A DNA stretch of 42,062 bases, taken from a virus. Position numbers and translations under genes: made by a program. Under the pieces are notes generated by a model. The model did not search any database, was not told the origin of the DNA, and saw only the letters and a list, made by a program, of their open reading frames with translations. The stretch spans positions 1 through 42,062 of the IMG/VR virus record IMGVR_UViG_3300044675_001844; one strand, given 5' to 3'. The stretch's first letter is position 1; each line of letters begins with the position of its first letter. Shown here in pieces: positions 31,138-37,206 of the stretch.

Positions 31138-31301
31138 TTGTCGCAGAGCTAAAGGCGATGAACGCACCACGCCTTATCATTGAAGGTGGTGAAGAGATTG
31201 AGAAAGCAGTAGCTGCTGGCCTCAATCCTCCGCACCAAGTCGTTGTGTATATACGCCATTGGGTTACACGGCAACGTGATAACAACCGCTATGGGCGCTA
31301 G
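31134..31301 (+). CDS. Small hypothetical protein (55 aa)
   Basis: ATG overlaps the upstream stop, a typical coupling in this genome. The protein begins MIVAELKAMNAPRLIIEGGE and ends in a basic segment rich in Arg and Asn (RHWVTRQRDNNRYGR), which could bind nucleic acid. No family recognised. It overlaps the next gene by 11 bases. Confidence 0.6.
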   Translation: MIVAELKAMNAPRLIIEGGEEIEKAVAAGLNPPHQVVVYIRHWVTRQRDNNRYGR

Positions 31302-31695
31302 TATGCAAACTATGGCCTTGCCTGCTGGGCATGAGGTCACTATCAACTGGGGCTTAGGCAAGGGCCGGGGCCGTACTGTGCTGCCTGTGGCTAGTCGTAT
31401 TCGGCACATAGCCCGAGTGCTGCGTGAAGTAGCACGACCAGAGTTTAAGCACCAGCTTGTGTTAACTCCACAGCGTGTGTGGTTAGGTGAGCCATTGTGT
31501 GTAGTGCATGCTACCCTACAGGCTGACGCTAACATGCACATGCTGCTATGGGATGCTGTGGTAGCGACTGAGCAAGACTGTATAGCTATCTACGACCACG
31601 TTACAGGCATTGGGCACCTGTTTGGCCCAAGGGCTAGTGAGTGGGGCGCGTTTAACATTAACTTCTTCACGTTCTTAGGAGACAAGAATGAATAA
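31291..31695 (+). CDS. Hypothetical early protein (134 aa)
   Basis: I use ATG 31291; the frame is open upstream to a TTG at 31243 and a second ATG is at 31303. The protein has a Gly/Arg-rich segment near residue 19 (LGKGRGRTV) and otherwise mixed alpha/beta composition. No recognised family or signal. The end overlaps the next gene by eight bases. Confidence 0.65.
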   Translation: MGASMQTMALPAGHEVTINWGLGKGRGRTVLPVASRIRHIARVLREVARPEFKHQLVLTPQRVWLGEPLCVVHATLQADANMHMLLWDAVVATEQDCIAIYDHVTGIGHLFGPRASEWGAFNINFFTFLGDKNE

Positions 31696-32182
31696 CATAC
31701 AAGTGGGCGACTACGTAGTCGCTGTAAAGCCAAGCTGCGTAAAGTTTTACGATAAGGGTGCTATTGCTAAGGTATTAAGAGTCTCCGACCACATCATCGA
31801 CGTTGCGTTTACTGCTGGGCAGTGGTGGCGAAACATGGAATACTCCGATGGTTCAATGACCGTAGCCAAGGGCAACTTCAAGAAGCACACTCCCTACGCT
31901 GCCACCTTCACCGACCCTGCAACAGTTGCGGCTGTAGCTAAGGGCCATGTGCCCGACAGCGGATTGCAGCGCCACTCAGTAGGCCCTATCTATCCGTTGG
32001 TTGTGGTTACTTGGGCCAATGGCGACGAGCCCTACAAGTTCACAGTAGAGAACCTTGAAACGGGTGAGCAGGCTACAGTAGGTGGTGAACTCATGAGGTT
32101 TACTGACTACGCTGCGGCATACGCTCTGGCTGAGTTGCTTACATTGTACAAGAACGTGCCAGTCACTTGGGCCAAGCGCTAA
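31688..32182 (+). CDS. Hypothetical early protein with SH3-like N-terminal segment (164 aa)
   Basis: Residues 5-50 (VGDYVVAVKPSCVKFYDKGA, then a beta-rich stretch to GQWWRN) look like a small SH3-type barrel. The C-terminal 70 residues also read as beta strands followed by an Ala-rich helix. GGAG lies upstream of the ATG. No assigned family. A two-hairpin segment follows the stop. Confidence 0.68.
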   Translation: MNNIQVGDYVVAVKPSCVKFYDKGAIAKVLRVSDHIIDVAFTAGQWWRNMEYSDGSMTVAKGNFKKHTPYAATFTDPATVAAVAKGHVPDSGLQRHSVGPIYPLVVVTWANGDEPYKFTVENLETGEQATVGGELMRFTDYAAAYALAELLTLYKNVPVTWAKR

Positions 32183-32190
32183 TGTAACTG

Positions 32191-32234
32191 CAATGGGCTT
32201 GCACTAGGCCCATTGTGGGTGCAATTCCGCACCC
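32191..32234 (+). promoter_or_regulatory. Two strong tandem hairpins between early genes
   Basis: CAATGGGC/GCCCATTG (32191-32198 with 32208-32215, nine-base loop) and GGGTGC/GCACCC (32217-32222 with 32229-32234, six-base loop) lie next to each other in a 97-base gap. No poly-T follows, so intrinsic termination is unlikely; processing or stabilising elements are more plausible. Confidence 0.6.
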
Positions 32235-32279
32235 GCTAGTGAAACAAAGCTAGTGGAATTAACCAACCTAGGAAAAACC

Positions 32280-32651
32280 ATGACAGAAGCTACTGCTACC
32301 CCTATCGTTCTCACCAAAGAAGAGAAGCTCGCTAAGATCGACAAAGAAATTGCTCGCTTGAACCAGCGTCGATACAACATTGAGAATGACATTGTTGAAG
32401 TGAAGGCCAAGAAAGAAGTGTTGCTGCCTGCTATCGGCACTGACGTTCTGTTCCGCACTGGTCGCACTACTGTGGGCACCGTGCCTGTTGAGCGCATCGG
32501 CACCGTGGTTGCTATCAAGCCAAGCACAACCAATGAAGCTGGCAAGAAGACTCCCGCACAGATCAAAGTATCTGTGGGCCAAGGCTTCGACCAAGAGTTC
32601 ATCGTGATCTACCCTGCACAGATCGTATATGCTGGCCCTGCTACTGCCTAA
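32280..32651 (+). CDS. Hypothetical coiled-coil protein (123 aa)
   Basis: I start at ATG 32280. Residues 13-48 form a charged helix or coiled coil (KEEKLAKIDKEIARLNQRR and onward). The second half is beta-rich (IGTDVLFRTGRTTVGTVPV, then an ERIGTVVAIK strand), compatible with a small barrel. Codon choice favours CTG/CTC over CTA, as in the capsid gene, which may indicate high early expression. Hairpins flank the gene on both sides. Confidence 0.72.
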   Translation: MTEATATPIVLTKEEKLAKIDKEIARLNQRRYNIENDIVEVKAKKEVLLPAIGTDVLFRTGRTTVGTVPVERIGTVVAIKPSTTNEAGKKTPAQIKVSVGQGFDQEFIVIYPAQIVYAGPATA

Positions 32652-32681
32652 GTAGCCTAGCTAGGTAGAGCCTAGATGGTT

Positions 32682-32711
32682 GGGCACAGCGAATGAGAAG
32701 TAACTGTGCCC
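32682..32711 (+). promoter_or_regulatory. Perfect 8-bp hairpin GGGCACAG/CTGTGCCC
   Basis: Stem 32682-32689 with 32704-32711, 14-base loop, in the 183-base gap after the coiled-coil gene. No T-tract. Possible transcript processing or 3' stabilising structure. Confidence 0.5.
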
Positions 32712-32784
32712 CTCCACCTACGCTTTAGTTAAGTTAAAGAAGTTTTGTGAGAACATGTTAAACAAGTTATCTTGTTTGTAGAGC

Positions 32785-32819
32785 AAAGGCTTCGGCCTTT
32801 CCCCTGCAAATACCGCAGG
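32785..32819 (+). promoter_or_regulatory. Tetraloop hairpin AAAGGC-TTCG-GCCTTT and second hairpin upstream of the secreted-protein gene
   Basis: A six-pair stem with the very stable TTCG loop (32785-32800) is followed by CCTGC/GCAGG (32803-32819). They end 15 bases before the next ATG. TTCG-capped stems are common in terminators, but here only TTCTT follows, so I read this as a leader or attenuator hairpin. Confidence 0.5.
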
Positions 32820-32834
32820 TTCTTAAGGACTATC

Positions 32835-33029
32835 ATGATTAACGCAATACTCGCCATCATCACGGTGGCTGGGGCTATGGGCCAAGAGCCCCCCACTTTA
32901 GTTAAGCCCTTTGACTCTACTGAGTCATGCTTTATCGCAGCCGACGCTGCAAACAAAGAGCATATCGAGAAGCTACGCACCGAGGGTGCAGCTTTCGTAT
33001 GTCTGATCGTTAAGTACCCATTTATTTAA
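32835..33029 (+). CDS. Small exported protein, hypothetical (64 aa)
   Basis: I choose ATG 32835, with AAGGA six bases upstream; the longer in-frame version would translate the leader hairpins. The N-terminus MINAILAIITVAGAMGQEPP looks like a short signal peptide or membrane anchor with a possible cleavage after AMG. The mature part has two cysteines (CFIAADAANKEH...FVCLIV), which could form a disulphide in the periplasm. Early exported phage proteins often alter the host envelope, but the target is unknown. Confidence 0.68.
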   Translation: MINAILAIITVAGAMGQEPPTLVKPFDSTESCFIAADAANKEHIEKLRTEGAAFVCLIVKYPFI

Positions 33030-33039
33030 GGAGAACCAC

Positions 33040-33306
33040 ATGAAAGCATGGAGATTAGACGCACCCAATGTTAACCTGCGCCGTGAAATGGGCAGCAAAG
33101 AACCCACTGCCCGTGTGCAGAAGGTTCAGCGCCAACTGGCGGCTAAGCTAGCGCCCGCTCATTCAACTAACTGGCTGATGGCTGGGCTTATGCAACGTGC
33201 TGGCATCATCCAAGGTGAGCCGCTCAGCCCCGTGCCACAGACCGAGGGCTTCGCTAAGCGCGTTGCCCGTATGTATCGCAAGAGCAAGCAGTTCCTCGGC
33301 GTATGA
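33040..33306 (+). CDS. Hypothetical basic protein (88 aa)
   Basis: AAGGAG site upstream. A basic helical protein (many Arg/Lys/Gln, end RKSKQFLGV) without cysteines, plausibly nucleic-acid binding. It directly precedes and overlaps the primase gene (ATGA at 33303), so a replication accessory role is possible from position only. Confidence 0.7.
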   Translation: MKAWRLDAPNVNLRREMGSKEPTARVQKVQRQLAAKLAPAHSTNWLMAGLMQRAGIIQGEPLSPVPQTEGFAKRVARMYRKSKQFLGV

Positions 33307-34103
33307 GTTTAAGCCCTGCCTCTTGGTTAGCCAAGGCGCAGGCTTTGCCAGTAGGCGGGCGGGCTAGGGTTGACCATGACTGCGGGCCGGGTCGTACACT
33401 GACAGTACGGCATGACGAGACAGGGCTACACGCCTTTTGCTTTCGTTGCAATGACAAGGGGTGGGCACCACCTGCACCAGTATCGCTAGAGGTTAGGCTT
33501 AAGCGGCTCCGTGCTATGACAGAGGCCGACGAACGGACAGCGGCTAGCACGGAGTTGCCTGAGCCACGGCTATACAACTGGGCCGACTGGCCCGAGCCAT
33601 GCCGCCTATGGCTGCTAAAAGCAGGCCTTTCTAGGGCTGATTCTGGCAGGCTGGGGGCCTACTACCACCCGCCCACCAACAGGGTCGTGCTGCCCGTTGT
33701 AGACCCGTTGCTAGGGCCTGTATTTTGGCAGGCCCGGGCAGTAGATGGGCGACAGCCCAAGTACATGGCCCCGGCAGTAGGTAAGGGGCATGCCCTGCCA
33801 CGCTACGGCAATGCGCCAGAGGTAACGCTGACTGAGGATATACTCTCGGCGTACAAGGTGGGATTAGTGGGCGAGGGATGGGCCTTGATAGGTACTAGCC
33901 TCAGTCGCTGGCATCTGTCAGAGTTGCTTAAGCGCAATGCTAAAGTAAACGTGTGGCTAGACCCTGACAAGCCGGGGCAGAAGGCTGCAACCAAAGTACT
34001 CGCTACTTTGCGGGCTACGGGCATAGAGGCTAGGAATATACTAAGCCATGCCGACCCGAAGCTAATCCATTTAACAGACATGAAGGAGTTACTATGCCAG
34101 TGA
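33303..34103 (+). CDS. DNA primase with zinc motif and TOPRIM domain (266 aa)
   Basis: This makes RNA primers for lagging-strand synthesis. An N-terminal zinc-binding segment (HDC at 25-27, C46 and C49 in CFRC) is followed by a linker and a TOPRIM domain. The TOPRIM acidic residues are E178 in TLTEDILSA and D220/D222 in WLDPDKPG. In T7 primase and helicase are one protein (gp4); here the helicase is a separate gene at 35341, as in phiKMV-like phages. Confidence 0.9.
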   Translation: MSLSPASWLAKAQALPVGGRARVDHDCGPGRTLTVRHDETGLHAFCFRCNDKGWAPPAPVSLEVRLKRLRAMTEADERTAASTELPEPRLYNWADWPEPCRLWLLKAGLSRADSGRLGAYYHPPTNRVVLPVVDPLLGPVFWQARAVDGRQPKYMAPAVGKGHALPRYGNAPEVTLTEDILSAYKVGLVGEGWALIGTSLSRWHLSELLKRNAKVNVWLDPDKPGQKAATKVLATLRATGIEARNILSHADPKLIHLTDMKELLCQ

Positions 34104-34597
34104 AACAAGTGCCAGAAGAGTTAGCCTACTCATGCGCTGGCTGCGTATACAAGCCGCTACACGGAGGTTGTGCCCACCCTAAAGGTGAGCAGGGGTATGA
34201 GTGTAACCTAACTCGGTCTATCTATAAGTCTTTTACTGAGTGCCGTGTAACCAAGCACAAGGAAGAGTATCGCGCCACTATTCGCCCACTCAACGAGGCT
34301 ATGTACCGGGCCAACGACCCGGCTACTAGCAAGGGTGAGCGCAAGGTTAACAAGTACGAGCAGGCTGTGCTGTACGCTCTCGGCAGCGACAGCCCCTTCG
34401 CAATGGATAAGCGCGGCTACACAGGTAAAGAACTAGCCACTGTCACAGGCTTCCCACTTAACTGTATCACCCCTCGCTTCGCACCACTGCGCCGTAAGGG
34501 TTTGATTAAGGCCAAGGTATACGACCAGCAATACGGCAGTACTGCCGACACGGCTGTGGTTAAGCGCGATAAGCAGATAGTGTGGGTGCTGGCATGA
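34094..34597 (+). CDS. Winged-helix protein with N-terminal Cys cluster (167 aa)
   Basis: Residues 12-50 contain six cysteines (SCAGCVYKPLHGGC, YEC, TECR), a likely metal site. Residues 88-145 resemble a winged-helix domain: YEQAVLYALGSDSPF, GYTGKELATVTGFPLNCITP and LRRKGLI. That pattern is typical of MarR-like or phage winged-helix DNA-binding proteins. It could regulate transcription or assist replication. It overlaps primase upstream and the next gene downstream. Confidence 0.72.
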   Translation: MPVKQVPEELAYSCAGCVYKPLHGGCAHPKGEQGYECNLTRSIYKSFTECRVTKHKEEYRATIRPLNEAMYRANDPATSKGERKVNKYEQAVLYALGSDSPFAMDKRGYTGKELATVTGFPLNCITPRFAPLRRKGLIKAKVYDQQYGSTADTAVVKRDKQIVWVLA

Positions 34598-34797
34598 CAG
34601 TCACAGAACTAATCCAAGTTCTAAAGAACTACCCCCCCGATCTGCAAGTAGCTTACTGCCTCTATAGCGAGCAGGCTCTACTTAGCGAGACTGATATAAA
34701 GCTAGCTGATAAATGCCAGCCGCGTAGTGACGGATGGGTGCATGACGCACGGCCCGACAAACCAAAGCAAACCTATGTGCTATTACCGGGGAACTAG
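34594..34797 (+). CDS. Small hypothetical protein (67 aa)
   Basis: ATG overlaps the upstream stop (ATGA). The sequence TVTELIQVLKNYPPDLQVAY matches a widespread small phage/prophage protein type with a short helix, YPPD turn and following strands; its function is not known to me. An in-frame start 12 bases upstream is possible but less likely. Confidence 0.7.
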   Translation: MTVTELIQVLKNYPPDLQVAYCLYSEQALLSETDIKLADKCQPRSDGWVHDARPDKPKQTYVLLPGN

Positions 34798-34977
34798 ATG
34801 ATTAAGCTATTCACAATCCGCAGCTTCTACTACCGTGGCCCTAGCTGGGGCCTGCTGTTCAATCCCGCCGCCTTTTGGATAGGCGCACACTACAGCCACC
34901 GTGCTCAGCGCTGGTGTGTCAACCTGTTACCTGGCTTCACGATATGGTACAAGCAGTACGGAGGTATTGAGCCATGA
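34798..34977 (+). CDS. Small aromatic-rich hypothetical protein (59 aa)
   Basis: ATG follows directly on the upstream TAG and the stop overlaps the next ATG (ATGA at 34974). The protein is rich in Trp, Tyr and Phe (FYYRGPSWGLLFNPAAFWIG) and has a pattern found in small proteins of other podoviruses; role unknown. Hydrophobic enough to associate with membranes, but no clear transmembrane helix. Confidence 0.7.
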   Translation: MIKLFTIRSFYYRGPSWGLLFNPAAFWIGAHYSHRAQRWCVNLLPGFTIWYKQYGGIEP

Positions 34978-35396
34978 CCGAAGATCAAATTGCCCGCGTG
35001 TGCCACGAAGTGAATCGCGCCTACTGCCAAGCCCTTGGCGACAACAGCCAGCCCGCATGGGAGGACGCGCCACAGTGGCAGCGGGACAGCGCCATGCTGG
35101 GCGTGAAGCTACACACCAACAACCCCGAAGCCAGCGCCGCCTCCAGCCATGAAAGCTGGATGGCGCAGAAGGTTGCCGAAGGCTGGGTGTACGGCCCGGA
35201 GAAAAATCCAGAATTGAAACAGCACCATTGCATCGTGCCGTTCGATGCGCTGCCCGTGGCGCAACAGGCGAAGGACTACATCTTCCGTGGCGTAGTGCAT
35301 GCGTTGGTGCGGGCTAACAATCAGTACATAAGGATAGCCGATGAGCTTAGACATAACAGTGCTGCGACTACTCAAGTACCGGGAACGGTACGATAG
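34974..35396 (+). CDS. RyR-domain protein (140 aa)
   Basis: Residues 59-112 match the ryanodine-receptor (RyR) domain: HESWMAQKVAEGWVYGPEKN, LKQHHCIVPFDALP, then AKDYIFRGVVHAL. RyR domains occur in bacterial and phage proteins and have been connected to cyclic-nucleotide or nucleotide-derived signal binding in some defence proteins, so an anti-defence or signalling role is conceivable. The DNA differs from its neighbours: no CTAG in the roughly 365 bases before the overlap, and many GCG alanine codons, suggesting recent acquisition. It overlaps the helicase gene by 56 bases. Confidence 0.82.
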   Translation: MTEDQIARVCHEVNRAYCQALGDNSQPAWEDAPQWQRDSAMLGVKLHTNNPEASAASSHESWMAQKVAEGWVYGPEKNPELKQHHCIVPFDALPVAQQAKDYIFRGVVHALVRANNQYIRIADELRHNSAATTQVPGTVR

Positions 35397-36651
35397 ACTT
35401 TCTCGCAGCGTACCCAAGACAGCACTACAACCACTAACCGCTGAGCTTCTATCAGACTTTGGCGCGTTCTTCCGAGAGTTCGTAGACGCTAAGCGTGTGG
35501 AGCACGGCCCCTTCCTTACATGGTATCGTGGCTTTCGCCACCCCAACATGAAGGACGAAGGCTTCGCTCTGTACTCAGCGATCATCGACAAGGCTATGGA
35601 AGACGTAAGCCCTGAGCTTGAGGCTGGCCTAATGGAACGCCTTGTCGCAGCCGACACAGCAGCTAGGGTTACTAGCTTGCTAGAGAAGTGGAACAACGGC
35701 GACGAGGTAGACCTATACCGGGAGCTTAGAAATAATGTCGAAAGATTTGAGCAGCAAGTCGATCGTAAGGTCAAGAATCCACAGGTACTTGACCCAATCG
35801 AAGACCTACTCAAAGCAGAAGAGAACGACACGGGCTTACACTTCCGGTTGCCGTGCCTTAACCGACACATCAAGCCAGTGCGAGCAGGCGATTTTATTAT
35901 CGTCGCTGCTAGGCCAGATAAAGGGAAGACAACTTTCTGCGCTAGTGAACTTACATTCATGGCTGCACAGCTAGACACAGTGTACCCCGGTGAGAACCGT
36001 AGCATACTGTGGTTCAACAACGAGGGGCCGGGTAATAAGATCATCATGCGAAACTTCCAAGCTGCGCTAGGTGCTACTACTGAGGAACTTGTAGCCCTAA
36101 GCAACACGCCAAGCGATGACCCCAAGTGGAAGACTAAAGTTCGTGAGAACTACGCCATTGCTTTAGGTGGTAGGCCGGGTGTGCTACGTGTCTTTGACAT
36201 ACACGATATGTGGAATCATGAGGTCGAAGACATTATGAAAGCACATAACCCCGGCGTTGTGCTGTTCGACATGGTAGACAACATCAAGTTTGGCGGGGAG
36301 ACTAACAACAATGGACAACGTACTGACCAGCTACTGGAGGCCATGTACCAGTGGGCTAGACTCATGGGAGTTAAGCACGATTGCGGTGTTATTGCAACGT
36401 CACAGATTAGCGCAGACGGTGATGGTGTCAGCTATCCTACACTACCTCAGCTTAAGGATAGCAAGACAGGCAAGCAAGGTGCAGCAGACGTTATCATTAC
36501 TATCGGCGCACTGAACGACCCAGTGCTGGAGAACTCCCGCTACATAGGCACGACCAAGAACAAGAAGGTTCGCACTGGTAAGAAGGGTAGCCCACAGCAA
36601 GAGGTGTTCTTTGATTCGCAACGAGGTAGATATAAGGAGGCAGTATCGTGA
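35341..36651 (+). CDS. DnaB-like replicative helicase (436 aa)
   Basis: This hexameric helicase unwinds DNA at the phage fork. Walker A is ARPDKGKTT (K196) and Walker B is VVLFDMVDN (D310). The ATSQIS segment near 360 and KDSKTGKQGAADV near 385 correspond to later RecA-fold motifs. The N-terminal 150 residues are a helical domain unlike that of T7 gp4, consistent with a separate primase gene. The stop overlaps the next GTG start. Confidence 0.92.
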   Translation: MSLDITVLRLLKYRERYDRLSRSVPKTALQPLTAELLSDFGAFFREFVDAKRVEHGPFLTWYRGFRHPNMKDEGFALYSAIIDKAMEDVSPELEAGLMERLVAADTAARVTSLLEKWNNGDEVDLYRELRNNVERFEQQVDRKVKNPQVLDPIEDLLKAEENDTGLHFRLPCLNRHIKPVRAGDFIIVAARPDKGKTTFCASELTFMAAQLDTVYPGENRSILWFNNEGPGNKIIMRNFQAALGATTEELVALSNTPSDDPKWKTKVRENYAIALGGRPGVLRVFDIHDMWNHEVEDIMKAHNPGVVLFDMVDNIKFGGETNNNGQRTDQLLEAMYQWARLMGVKHDCGVIATSQISADGDGVSYPTLPQLKDSKTGKQGAADVIITIGALNDPVLENSRYIGTTKNKKVRTGKKGSPQQEVFFDSQRGRYKEAVS

Positions 36652-36866
36652 CGGCGCAAAATTGGCTTTGGCCATACGTTGTGTACATAAACGGTAAGCC
36701 TGTACCCGAAGCTAAAGTGGCAGTCGAGCAAGATGTGATACGCCATGCTACTATGATAGACATTCACCTACCTCACCTTGATATGTACGGCGAGTTCCTA
36801 AAGTCTTGCGAGGCTGCACCAACACTCGACAAGGTAATGTTTAACTGGAATAAGGAAGTACCATGA
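36648..36866 (+). CDS. Small hypothetical protein (72 aa)
   Basis: GTG start overlapping the helicase stop (GTGA), with AAGGAGG upstream. A mixed protein with VVYINGKPVPEA strands and a helical end; no known motif. It lies in a run of three small genes between helicase and polymerase, all joined by four-base overlaps. Confidence 0.68.
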   Translation: MTAQNWLWPYVVYINGKPVPEAKVAVEQDVIRHATMIDIHLPHLDMYGEFLKSCEAAPTLDKVMFNWNKEVP

Positions 36867-37069
36867 GAATAGATCAGTCGTCCGGCGCTACATCCGATGG
36901 TGGTATCTGGTTGCAGTACACTGCGCATATAGATGGTGAACAGCTTTGCGTAAGATCGCAAGTAGATAGCTGCTACCGTCCCGGCCCGCCCATTACGTAC
37001 GTGCTGCAAGACATGCGCCGCCAGCTCATGAAAGAAATTGAAGGCAGGCTCTTCCGAGGTGTACCGTGA
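36863..37069 (+). CDS. Small hypothetical protein (68 aa)
   Basis: ATG overlaps the preceding stop (ATGA). It has a beta-rich first half (GGIWLQYTAHIDGEQLCV) and a helical C-terminal part with Arg/Lys/Glu. No family recognised. Its stop overlaps the GTG of the zinc-finger-like ORF downstream. Confidence 0.66.
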   Translation: MRIDQSSGATSDGGIWLQYTAHIDGEQLCVRSQVDSCYRPGPPITYVLQDMRRQLMKEIEGRLFRGVP

Positions 37070-37206
37070 GCCAGTGTATACCGCCCGATTTTTTGAAGGG
37101 CTTTACTTGGCACTGCGGTTGCTGTGGTAAGCCTTTAAGCATTACAGTAACCTTTGTCGTGTCTCGTATATGTAGAACACCGGGATGCTTTAAGGAAAAC
37201 AAATGA
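37066..37206 (+). CDS. Small zinc-finger-like protein (46 aa)
   Basis: GTG start in a GTGA overlap and a stop in an ATGA overlap with the polymerase gene, so it exactly bridges the two. The sequence holds HCGCCGKPL and, 17 residues on, CRTPGC: two Cys pairs about 20 residues apart, compatible with a small zinc ribbon. Possible polymerase accessory or nucleic-acid binder; unproven. Confidence 0.62.
   Translation: MSQCIPPDFLKGFTWHCGCCGKPLSITVTFVVSRICRTPGCFKENK

Noticed and set aside
32180-32260. tRNA-like look of the two hairpins with GGGTGCAATTCCGCACCC
   Set aside because: The apparent T-arm lacks the TTC loop, no acceptor stem or anticodon arm can be drawn around it, and the adjacent 8-bp stem does not fit a cloverleaf.
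35109-36125. Long minus-strand open frame across the RyR and helicase genes (338 codons)
   Set aside because: Antisense shadow of two well-supported + strand genes; Ser/Arg/Leu-rich composition and no ribosome binding site.
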